A DNA stretch of 64,000 nucleotides from Mortierella alpina (lineage: Eukaryota > Mortierellomycota > Mortierellomycetes > Mortierellales > Mortierellaceae): the NCBI GenBank assembly GCA_029449245.1, contig JANATF010000009.1, forward strand, positions 434,001 to 498,000, written 5' to 3'. The notes beneath the pieces are model-generated. The model worked only from the letters and a program-made list of their open reading frames with translations, had not been told where the DNA came from and did no database searches. The translations under genes were made by a program, and so were the position numbers. Shown here in pieces: positions 1-9,672 of the stretch (position 1 is the first letter of the stretch; each line of letters begins with the position of its first letter).

Positions 1-2495
1 GTTCTTGAGGTTATCAGTCCACAATCCACGTTCGACCAGGTCCTTGAGCATCCAGGGGTTCACGATCTGGAATTCACCCGCGAGCACGCGTCGCGTGTAG
101 ATATTGGAGGTGTAAGGCTCGAAACATTCATTGTTGCCAAGGATCTGCGAGGTCGAGGCGGTGGGCATAGGCGCGACCAATAGAGAGTTACGAACACCGT
201 GGGCTGCAATCTGGGCTCGCAGCGTTGACCAGTCCCAAAGGTCGCTTGGGGTGACGCCCCACATGTCCGGTTGGAGGATCCCTTGGGAGACGGGTGAGCC
301 CTCATAAGTCTCGTAGGGGCCTTCTTCTTGGGCGAGTTCACATGAAGTCTCAAGGGCGGCGTGGTAGATCGTCTCAAAGATGTCAATGTTGAGCTTGCGA
401 GCCTCAGGGGAATCAAATGGCATGCGCATCTTGATGAATGCATCGGCCAGACCTTGGACCCCTAACCCTACAGGACGGTGGCGCTTGTTGGACCTTTCGG
501 CTTCAGGGACAGGGTAGTAGTTGGCGTCGATGATCTTGTTCAGGTTCCGGGTGACGATCTTGGTGATCTTGTGAAGCATTGCGAAATCGTAGGTCGCTGT
601 CGTTGTCGTTGTCGCGGTATTGTCGGTCATGACAAAGGCAGGAAGCGAGATATTAGCCAAGTTACAGACTGCCACCTCGTCGGGGCTGCTGTACTCGATG
701 ATCTCGGTACACAGATTGGAGCACTTGATGGTGCCCAGATTCTGCTGATTGGATTTGCGGTTACAGGCGTCCTTGTAGAGCATGTACGGGGTCCCCGTCT
801 CAGTTTGGGACTCGAGGATCGCAAACCACAACTTTTGGGCCTTGATGGTCTTTCGAGCTCGACCCTCTTGTTCGTATCGTTGGTAGAGTTCTTCAAACTT
901 GTCACCCCAGACGTCTTGAAGGCCCGGTGCCTCTGCAGGACAAAAGAGGGACCAGTCGCCGTTCTCTTCAATGCGTCTCATGAATAGATCTGGGATCCAC
1001 AGGGCAAAGAACAGATCACGCGCGCGTGTCTCCTCTTTACCCGTGTTCTTGCGCAGATCCAAAAATTCAAACACATCGGCATGCCAGGGCTCGAGGTACA
1101 TGGCAAAAGCGCCAGGTCGCTTGTTGCCACCTTGATCCACATACCGAGCTGTGTTGTTGAAGACCCTCAGCATGGGGATGAGGCCATTTGAGTATCCGTT
1201 CGTGCCAGCGATATACGAACCGGACGCACGGATGTTGTGGATGTTCAGTCCGATACCGCCGGCCGTCTTGGAGATCATGGCGCAGGTTTTGAGGGTGTCG
1301 TAGATACCCTCAATCGAGTCGTCCTTCATGGTCAGGAGGAAACAGCTGGACATCTGTGGCCTGGGGGTGCCCGCATTGAACAGCGTAGGCGACGCATGCG
1401 TAAAGTATTTCTCGGACATGTAGTTGTAGGTCTCAATGGCCTTGTCGACGTTCTGGCCCCAGATGCCGACGGCAACGCGCATCAGCAGATGCTGAGGTCG
1501 CTCTGCGATCTTGCCGTCGATCTTAAGAAGGTAGGAGCGCTCGAGGGTCTTGAAGCCAAAATAGTTGTATTGGAAATCACGGTCATAGATGATGGCCGAG
1601 TTGAGACGGTCGGCATGCTTCATAATGGCGGCGTAGGTCTCGTCGCTGATCATGGAGGCAGCGAGACCTGTCTTGGGGTTGATGTAGCGGTAGAGGTCTT
1701 CGATGACTTGGGAAAAGACTTTCTTGGTCTCCTTGTGGAGGTTGGAGATGGCAATGCGCGCCGCCAAGATGGCATAGTCGGGATGTTTGGTGGTCATGTA
1801 CGCGGCCTGGTTGTTGCATGAGCGGAATTAGATATTTGTAAGATAACAATGTGGCGCCAAAACATGGCCTGTGCAGTGAGCAAAATGGTTCTAACCGTCT
1901 CAGCAGCGAGGTTATCGAGCTCGACCGTGGTCACTCCCAGATAGACACCTGAAATGACCTGGTGGAGGAGAAAAATAAAAGGCAAGAGCATAGAGAGAAA
2001 AGTAGATATGTCAACAGCTGGAGCACAGACAGGCGGGCAACACCAAAGCTTCCCATCATTTACTTGATACTGCATACCTTTTGGGTGACTTGTGCGGGAT
2101 CAACAAAGTTCATGTCGAGGCCATAGCACAGCTTAATGATTCTAGCCGTGATCTTATCAAAGGCCACTCTTTCTTGTCGACCTTCGCACCAAGGAAGGGT
2201 GTTTAAGACGATTAGTCCACGGCTGAAAGGGGTTTCCACTTCTTGGGGCAAGCAATGACCAACTCCTCAAAGGAATGTAGGAATTGAGGAATTGAGCACT
2301 TGCAAATGGGGAGTGAGCACTTACCATCTGGCAATGACGGAAAGTGGAGGTGCCATAGAAGAGAAGGTAAACAAGAAAAGCACAATAGGACAAGGGATCT
2401 GTTCAGTCGCCAATTCAGAGCGGACAGAGGCACGGATCGACGACCACCCACACGTCGTGCGTGCGTGCTTGCTTACCTCGCTTGAAGACAAACAT
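1..2495 (-). CDS. RNR1: Ribonucleotide reductase large subunit, 3' part cut by window edge
   Basis: The class I ribonucleoside-diphosphate reductase alpha chain reduces NDPs to dNDPs together with the small (R2) subunit. Exons on the minus strand are 2477-2495, 2078-2181, 1896-1958 and 1-1806, all joined in frame, giving the first 664 residues of a family usually near 850-890. The start MFVFKR followed by [10 protein letters not shown] opens an N-terminal ATP-cone that runs to about residue 90, so dATP/ATP allosteric control is expected. The catalytic barrel shows the redox Cys in SSCFLL, the catalytic NLCTEI and the partner [10 protein letters not shown]. The C-terminal CxxC tail lies outside the window. 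The first exon is only 19 bases and splits codon 7. Two inverted ACGCG-containing motifs lie about 175-210 bases upstream, fitting S-phase control. Identification is certain; the first short exon is inferred from the conserved N terminus. Confidence 0.97.
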
Positions 2496-3022
2496 CTTGT
2501 TCTTGCTAGGGATAGGGTGGTCAGGAAAAGTTCAGGACGAGGTCAAATCAAGCGTAGGAGGCGGATGAGGAGAAAAGGGCGATCAATGGTGAGGAGGAGT
2601 GGAGGTGAGAAGGAAGGAAGAAGGAAGAGGAGTGAAAGGAAGGAAAGCCCTTTTTGGGACTAATGAAGGCGCGTCACTTTCCTCTGGCGAACGAAATTGA
2701 CGCGCCCGACTTAAGCTAAGTCTCGGCACGATCGCGTTCCTCGTTCCAACTGAGCCTTGCTCGTTTTCGTGTCCGAGCACAAAAACGAAAAAAGAAATAG
2801 TGACTACGACTGCGCCAATGAACCATGACCCAACCCCTTCCCCACGCGCTACATATTGCAGCAACAGCAGTAGCAATTGAAGGATGAGCTCATAGTTCTT
2901 CTTTATAGGATTTTAGTCTACACCACACCGTACTGTACAAGTGCACCTTGCTGTGCACAGAACGAACATAATCACACAAGAATCAGGAAAAAAAAGACAG
3001 TAAGCGAGTACAAACGGGAAGG
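2496..3022. other. Intergenic: RNR1 promoter and 3' flank of the Gln-rich gene
   Basis: I find no supportable gene here. The stretch is purine-rich on the plus strand around 2520-2650, so it is pyrimidine-rich in the RNR1 sense, as expected for a fungal 5' leader. It carries the inverted ACGCG motif pair and ends in the downstream flank of the gene at 3023-4603. Confidence 0.6.
2668..2706. promoter_or_regulatory. Inverted pair of ACGCG-type (MCB-like) motifs upstream of RNR1
   Basis: GGCGCGTCA at 2668-2676 and its exact reverse complement TGACGCGCC at 2698-2706 face each other 21 bases apart, upstream of the minus-strand RNR1 start at 2495. In other fungi, ACGCG-core (MCB) sites bound by MBF drive S-phase expression of ribonucleotide reductase genes. 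The sequence match is direct; the function is inferred from that precedent. Confidence 0.45.
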
Positions 3023-4603
3023 CTACCTAGAAGAAGCGGCATTGTAAAAACACTGTTGAAAGATGTCTTGTACTCGATCGCCCGACTGAGCTCTCCGGGC
3101 TTCAGTCCCAGAGAGATTCCCAAAGGAGTCTAACCGTGGTTTGGTCCTCTTTGCCGGCTTCAAAGGATTATTATTCACTTCGCGTCCCTCGCCTGAAACA
3201 GCAGCCAAGGCTGCCGCGACTTGCATGGCCTCCCGCTCCATGATGCTCGTATCCATGCTCATCCGACTCGACGCGGATGACGTTGCATTCGTGCTCGCAG
3301 ACGACTCTGCGTTGCCCATCTCCTGGTCCTCATCATTCCGATCGGCCAATGAGCTGGGAGCGGACGTTGCGGGGTCCGGTACAAACTGCTGCACGGAGCT
3401 CGGCAGCATAACTGCCTGCGAAGATGTGCCCCATGGTGCAGAGGCTGTTGCGGAGTGGGATTGCTGGCAATCATGGAGTGCTCCCGAATTAGGAGACACG
3501 TCCTCATCATCGTCACCGTCCTCATCGTGGCTGTCCTCTTGATCTTGCCATGCAGCCTTTCTCTTTGTGTTGTTAGTTGTTTGGTGCTGGGGAAACCTTG
3601 CCGTGTCCGGGACCATGGGTGATGCGCGATTCGTTATTGGTGTTGAGTCGCGGGCTTCTATAGAGTTCCCAGGTTGGCTGTTGTGGACACTTTGGTGATG
3701 GCGAGGATCGTGAGGGTATGAATGCGACTGATAGTATTGCTGATGAACCGGTTGCTGTTGCCACACCTGCTGTCGAATACTATCTGCAGAACCCATCTCT
3801 TGGTCGTTCTGATGATGGAAGGAAGTGGCACGGACATGATCAATAGACGCCGCCGTGGAATAGGTCGAGGCGAAGAACGCGTGTAGAGCGCTTGGCGTGG
3901 AGGCAGTAGAGATCGAGGAAAAAGTGTTTGGACCCCCAAGCGTCGAGGAGGGGGCAAGTGCACGGGCATGGAGTAGCGGGGAGGACGACGGGGGCGAGGG
4001 CGTGGGAGAGAATGTGGACGACGTCTGGATCGAGCGCCAATGTGGCCCTACAGCGTGTCGATTAAGTTTGGCGTTGTTATTGAGGGTGTACTGGTGCGGG
4101 CTGTCAAGCTGGATGGTACTGTCGCTGCACGAGGTTGTGATCGCAGGACCAAAAGTTGGGTACCAGGGACGAGTAGTGCTCGTGGGCATCCCCTGCAGCC
4201 GTTGCACCTGCTGTAAATAAAGTTGCTGCTGCCTCTGGCTCTCGTCACATTGCTGAAGTGTTCTCTGGTGCTCTGACTGGGTATGATCTTGAGTGGATAT
4301 GGTAGAAAAGCCATTGAGCTGTTGGTCTAGCTGACCGATGCCAGTGGCACTTTGGCGGGATGAGGAGGCAAACGATGCCGGCTGCTGCTGCTGTTGTTGC
4401 TGCTGCTGCTCCTGCTGCTGTCGCACCTGTTGCTGCTGCAGAAAATCGCTGTTGAGATCGGGTGTTGACAAGGCGTGGAGGTTGGAGATATGGAAGCCTT
4501 GCTGCATCGCTGGCGGTGGCACGGAGCCAGTGCCCTGCCGCTTGACCGAGGACCACTGCGGACCGACCGTGCGCCTCCATCCCGGAGAAGGATGGGTGCT
4601 CAT
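3023..4603 (-). CDS. Gln-rich, low-complexity protein of unknown function
   Basis: A single open exon of 526 residues starts at MSTHPSPGW. The frame stays open upstream to 4858, but that part reads like leader sequence. I recognise no catalytic domain. The protein has a Gln tract near residue 65-75, further Gln/His/Ser/Pro-rich stretches, an acidic run (DEDGDDDEDVS) in the middle and a basic KPAKRTKPR near the C terminus that could be a nuclear signal. A short motif occurs twice: RTVGPQWSSVK near residue 12 and HAVGPHWRSIQ near residue 182. This composition is common in fungal transcriptional or RNA-binding regulators, but that is only a guess. The open frame of more than 1.5 kb and the repeated motif argue that it is a real gene. 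Confidence 0.65.
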   Translation of the reverse strand: MSTHPSPGWRRTVGPQWSSVKRQGTGSVPPPAMQQGFHISNLHALSTPDLNSDFLQQQQVRQQQEQQQQQQQQQPASFASSSRQSATGIGQLDQQLNGFSTISTQDHTQSEHQRTLQQCDESQRQQQLYLQQVQRLQGMPTSTTRPWYPTFGPAITTSCSDSTIQLDSPHQYTLNNNAKLNRHAVGPHWRSIQTSSTFSPTPSPPSSSPLLHARALAPSSTLGGPNTFSSISTASTPSALHAFFASTYSTAASIDHVRATSFHHQNDQEMGSADSIRQQVWQQQPVHQQYYQSHSYPHDPRHHQSVHNSQPGNSIEARDSTPITNRASPMVPDTARFPQHQTTNNTKRKAAWQDQEDSHDEDGDDDEDVSPNSGALHDCQQSHSATASAPWGTSSQAVMLPSSVQQFVPDPATSAPSSLADRNDEDQEMGNAESSASTNATSSASSRMSMDTSIMEREAMQVAAALAAVSGEGREVNNNPLKPAKRTKPRLDSFGNLSGTEARRAQSGDRVQDIFQQCFYNAASSR

Positions 4604-5574
4604 GTTAGCAATGCAAAGGCTTTCTATGTTTTTTGCTTGTCCGCCGTAGTGCTCGTAGTGCTCGTGAGACAACAATGAAGGTTCGACTTTGCTCGGGATG
4701 CGGGATGTAGACAATAGGTTCCGCCGAACACAGACGGATAGACAGCGCAGAGAGCGGGGCAAGGAATGCACTACGAGGAAATGATGAGGATGAGGCCAAG
4801 GAGAGAGGGTGCCAGGGACAAGGGAAAAAGTGTGAACAGTTGAGCAAGAGTGCAGCAAGAGTGCAGCAGGCCTCGCCTGCCCGCACAGTCATTGATACCC
4901 GCAGAGCAGCCAGTCAGAGACAACCCTCGGCCAAGCCTCTTGTGCAAATCCCATCAAGGGCACTCTCTCCGGTATCGCTGGTTGGTCACTTTGTCACAGT
5001 GTATCCATGGGCACTTTGTGCACCAAACATACAAACCCCATCACACACAAACACATACACATGCCGCGTGCATGCTGGCAGTACGACTACGATGGCAGAG
5101 CGAGGGACGAGACCTACATGGACTACAGCTCTATATCAGTGTGGAGAAGTGCTATAGTCTATCACTAGGCTCGTCTTCATGTCACAACAACAAAAAAAGG
5201 CCTGGGGCATCCGGCCCCTAGTGTCGCTTTTCCCCTTGGTTCCTGCAGTGGTGTGCATCTAGGATGCATATTGCGAAAGTTCCTGGAGCAGCTCGTTTCT
5301 TCTCTCCATCGCTCCAATGCTACATGGTGAGAGCCCTGGATTGCTCACACTTTGGAGAAATACCATGACGCTATAAGTGACTGCGCTATGTGTCGCGGCA
5401 CTCTCGTGCGCAAGTTGACGCGCGTCACTTACGCATCTCGCACATCACGCCCTGTCTTTGTCTTTTCTTTGTTCAACACCTCCAGGCCCACAACGGCAGA
5501 CAACAACAGCGACAGCATCGGCAACAGCACCATCACTTTTCTCTCAACCCGCATCAAGTACAGTAAAACGGGCC
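4604..5574. other. Intergenic: divergent promoters of the Gln-rich gene and PRE4
   Basis: Short overlapping frames with no recognisable protein. The stretch lies between two divergently transcribed genes and should hold both promoters. A CAGCAAGAGTG pair around 4840-4866 (gcaagagtgcagcaagagtgcagcag) is a small direct repeat. No RNA gene is seen. Confidence 0.6.
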
Positions 5575-6770
5575 ATGGACCACTTTCCAACAAACTGGGG
5601 AAATCCTCGCGCGGAGAACGTTGACAACTACAACACTTACCCAGTCGCCTCCCACATTGGCAATGTCCCCCACGGTGTCCGTCAAATGGCTGGTTATGGC
5701 CACGCCTCCGGTCACCCTACATCGCATACCCAGTAAGGAGCAAGGGAACTAGCCTTTATACAAGTTTACTCTCTGAACTTGCTGTTCTATAGCTATTTTG
5801 CAATAGAACTTGGTCTTTTTTTTTGACTATGCTAACAACGTTTCGGTTTTGTTTCCTCCTCAACCAGATCGCCAGTCGTGACAGGAACATCAGTGCTGGG
5901 ACTTAAGTTCAAAGGCGGTGTCATTTTGGCGGCAGATAACCTGGCTTCATACGGAAGTTTGGCCCGTTTCCGTGATGTGGAGAGATTGCACCAGGTCGCC
6001 GACTTTACTGTCCTCGGCGCCAGTGGAGACATGTCCGACTATCAATATGTCAAGCATCTCCTCGACTCTCAAATGTATGGAAACCTCCCCTCCTCCTCCT
6101 GCCTGCCTGTTTGAGGGCAACGCCCTTTTCCTATCTGCTTTTGGAACGAGTCGACTAATCCGATCATATTGATGAATGTCTACAATTACCCTTCTATGTA
6201 GGATCAAGGAATACAACGCAGACGACGGCCACACGTTAGCCACCTCTAACATTTACGAATATCTGTGGCGCGTCATGTACAACCGTCGCTCAAAGATGAA
6301 CCCACTCTGGAACACATTTGTGCTTGCAGGATTTGACAAGGGCGAGCGTTTCTTGGGCGCTATTGATCTCAAGGGAACGCCTTACCAATCACCATCCATC
6401 GCCACTGGGTTTGGTTCACACCTGGCGCAGCCTATCCTTCGCAAGGAACTCGAGACCCGTGGAGGAGAGGACAACATCTCGGAGGAGGATGCTGTCAAGA
6501 TTATGCAAAAGTGCATGAAGGTTCTCTTCTACAGAGATGCCCGGAGCATGAACAAGGTAAAAAGAATACCTCTTTTCTTCTTTTGTGAATATAATTACCT
6601 GTTGCAGACTGCTCAGCTGCTTAACCCCGCACGCTTATTCCCCCGTTCCCTCCACCACTACCTAGTTCCAATTGGCCACGATCACAGAGAACGGTGTAAC
6701 AATCTCCGAGCCTATGACTGTGGAGACAGAGTGGGCCTTTGCTGAAAAGATCCGTGGTTACGGTGCGTAA
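5575..6770 (+). CDS. PRE4: Proteasome subunit beta type-7 (yeast Pre4, human PSMB4)
   Basis: A non-catalytic beta subunit of the 20S core. Exons 5575-5732, 5868-6074, 6202-6556 and 6666-6770 join in frame to 274 residues, close to the 264-266 of human and yeast relatives. An N-terminal propeptide of about 50 residues is followed by [14 protein letters not shown], the strongly conserved [18 protein letters not shown], then [23 protein letters not shown] and the C-terminal ITENGVTI. The position after the propeptide is not a catalytic Thr preceded by Gly, as expected for this inactive subunit. The last exon is short and was placed because [12 protein letters not shown] continues the family alignment exactly. 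The gene diverges from the Gln-rich gene and converges on the phosphoacetylglucosamine mutase gene, with about 250 bases between the stop codons. Confidence 0.97.
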
Positions 6771-7020
6771 ACACACACGACAAGGGATGGAGCGTTGGAA
6801 CGATGGGACGCCGACGGACAGGAGTGCGTGTTCCCTACATTAAACACCATATAAATTTATGCCAGATCGGACAAAAAGTCGTTTACGCCCTCGTTTTTTT
6901 TTTATATATTGATTTGTTATCTACAAGGATGTTGTTGAGGTATTGTATTTGGCGCTAGATGTGTTTGTAAGAGAGAGAGAGAGAGAGAATGATAGATGCG
7001 CTACAGCGTTGACTGTTGAC

Positions 7021-9418
7021 TTAGATGAATTCGCGGGGACGGGGTCCAGATCCGTTCGAGTTGTAATCAAAGACCAACCCGGCGATCCTGAAAGCAAGCT
7101 CATCAGCCTCAGGGCGAGTGGCTGCCTCGGCATAGACACGGACCACGTCCTCAGTGCCTGAAGGACGGACAAAGGAGCGACCATCGCGGAACTTCAGCAC
7201 AATGGCATCAATTGCGTCCTGGAGTCCAGCAGGCTCAACCAACTTGCGCTCGGCATCAACAGTCTTGAAAATGGAACGGTCCTGGACCACAACCTTCACC
7301 AGACGGTTGGGCAGATCCGTGTAGGCTTGGTCCCAAACCTTGGGTGTCCATTGTCTCTGAGTCAAGATGGTCTCAACCAGCAAGAGGTCCGAAAAGGCGT
7401 CTCCTACAGCCTGGTTAATGACCTCTGAAAGCGCACGGAGCGAGCGAATGGCAACAGCCTGAGCAGGCGACGAGCCCTCTGCAGTGTGGATGGTCTTGAG
7501 GGCCGAGGGACTAAAGACAACTGTGCCATGTCCGTTCGCCTCAAAGTAGACTCCGACGTCGTACTTCATGGCTTCATGGTGCAAGTGCTTGACTCCAGTG
7601 GGGACGCACGAGACGGGCACGTTCTAAAAATACAGAGACAGTCAGATTCATCGCTCATTATCAATATCTCTGAGCGTCAAATATTGAAAGCGGAATTGGT
7701 GAGTTCAAAAAGAGCTGCTTACCAGAGTGTTGCGGAGGTATTGGGTAGACGCACCGTTGGCATAGGCGGTCTGGACAACACCAACCGATATGCTGTCAAT
7801 GCCAGCAGCCTTGACGAGGTCAATGATGTACATGGCAGAGAGACCAGCGATCTTGTCGCCATCGAGCAACTTGAAGGTACCATCTATCCATTTCATACAT
7901 TCAATTTCGCGACTCGTCGTTAACGACACAGGAGGGGTAGCACAGGCGCGACGTTCAATTGCAGACGTTCCGATTGTCACAGTCAACTGGAAACATACCC
8001 TCATCCTGGTAGTAGTACACAATGCGGTCAGCATCACCATCAAACGACGCGCAGCGATCCTCGGCAGTGAGCTTGAGTCCAGGAGGAGCGCGTTGCTGGG
8101 TCTTGACAAAGTCAGCTCCCGACTAGTGTCAATGCAGAAAGATGTCGTATTGCCCCGTGTTAAATTTTTTCATGACGGGTTAGCATGGTCAATGCAACTC
8201 CAGCGAACTATTGAATGTAAAGCAGGCTTGAGACTTACGTTGAGGTTGAGCTTGGACGCATCATCGACATCGTCGTTCATCATCTTGACCGCAAACGTCT
8301 CTCCAAGGTAGGGTAGGAACTCCTTGAACTTGGGTGCACCCACACCATTGGCGCAGTCCAAGATCAGAGGCGACAGGCGGGTCTTGCCCTCGACCAGCGT
8401 CTTGAAGGCAGCAGCCAACTTCTTGTAGTATCCCTCTGCGGTGGGCTCGCCGTAGGCCTCGGGTGTTCCGGCGGTGTTGAGGCATCGAACGATGTAGTGG
8501 AGCTGAGGGGTGGTGACGATACCGTAATCGGTCGTGTTGGCGTCGAGGACCTTGAGGCCGTCCACAAAGGCAGCGGCAAGGGCCTCTCCGCTGGGACGGG
8601 TATCGCGTCCAAAGACAACGTTGGCGGGTTTGGTGAGATCGATCTTGTGGGTGTTGACCATGGAGTGGATAATTTCGCTCAACTTCTCGTTCGACTCGGC
8701 GTTTGCAAGTGCAGTGCCGTGGCCTTCCCAGACACTCTCGAGCATCTCTCCCAAGGGATCAACGAGCTTGACACCATTGTCCTGTTGGGATGAAGGGCTG
8801 ATTAGCATCTTGATTCCTCATACAAACGATGTGTTTCAAGAGCTGCGTAAAAACCGTGCTTTTTTTTTTTCTTACACAAGCAGGGTTGTGCGATGCAGTG
8901 ATCATGCAACCGATGGCCTTTCCGTCCAGCTTCTTGGAGCGAAGAGCAGCCAAGATTCCCATGCGGAAGACGACAGAGTCCAGGAGTTCGGCCCTAGTAC
9001 AAAAGCAAGTGGGGCACCCCCGTTGGGCTATTAGCAATGGGTCCTCCTTGCGGCGCATCCCTCGGCCATGTCAACCGTGCGACCAGCACCGCATGATTTT
9101 TGAGGCACCCCCTGAAAAGAAAAACACCCACGCCTTTGTAGTTTGACCCTTTTTCGTTTATCACCATGGGTGCAGGAACTGCAGATGCCTCAAAAGCAAA
9201 CGCGAGTTTCTCCAGGAAGGAGGCGAGTTTCTCCAGGAAGGAGAGCGGGCGATTGGGGCAGCGCCACATTGGCATGTGCTCGCGGAATGGATCTGATCCG
9301 CTGAATGGGGATAAACTTACTTTGTGCGCATGCCCGCGGTGCCGTAGACGAAGGTGACATTGGGCTTTGGGTGGGCGTCCGAGAGGGCGTTGAGGTTGTC
9401 GATGTTGATAGATGCCAT
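7021..9418 (-). CDS. PCM1: Phosphoacetylglucosamine mutase (AGM1/PGM3 family)
   Basis: Converts GlcNAc-6-phosphate to GlcNAc-1-phosphate on the way to UDP-GlcNAc, the donor for chitin and N-glycans. Exons on the minus strand are 9321-9418, 8876-8993, 8239-8781, 7999-8122, 7723-7883 and 7021-7623, giving 548 residues (human PGM3 has 542). The N-terminal YGTAGMR phosphate-binding loop, the phosphoserine loop ITASHNP (Ser67), the metal-binding DGDADR (residues 281-286), the sugar-binding FEANGHG and the C-terminal phosphate-binding RPSGTED are all present, so the enzyme should be active. Introns begin GTAAG or GTATG. The first intron (8994-9320) holds a perfect 21-base tandem duplication. A longer N-terminal frame exists upstream of 9418, but MASINIDNL is the better start because it keeps the usual distance to YGTAG. 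Confidence 0.97.
9202..9243. repeat. Perfect 21-base tandem duplication in PCM1 intron 1
   Basis: Two back-to-back copies of a 21-base unit (gcgagtttctccaggaagga plus g) lie in the first intron of the mutase gene. No coding role. The identity of the copies suggests a recent duplication. Confidence 0.9.
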
Positions 9419-9672
9419 GGCGGATGAGTTGTGAGCGAGAAGCATTGGTCGAGAGGAAGGAGGAACGATGAGATAAGAAAGAAGAGATGAGGAGACGAGG
9501 ACTGAGGAAGTGTGAAGGTTTAGTCGGAAAAGCAAAGTGCTATTTTTACGCAGTTCTCACACACTCCACGCGTTCGCGGGTCTTTGCCACTGCTGTGTCG
9601 CGTCGATGCTGTATTAGTTGTGCTTTTGGCATAAAAGATATCGAGCCCACCTCCCATGACAAAAGCCCATCA

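Noticed and set aside
4381-4440. CAG/CTG repeat as a separate microsatellite feature
   Set aside because: It is the codon run for the poly-Gln tract of the gene at 3023-4603 and is described there.
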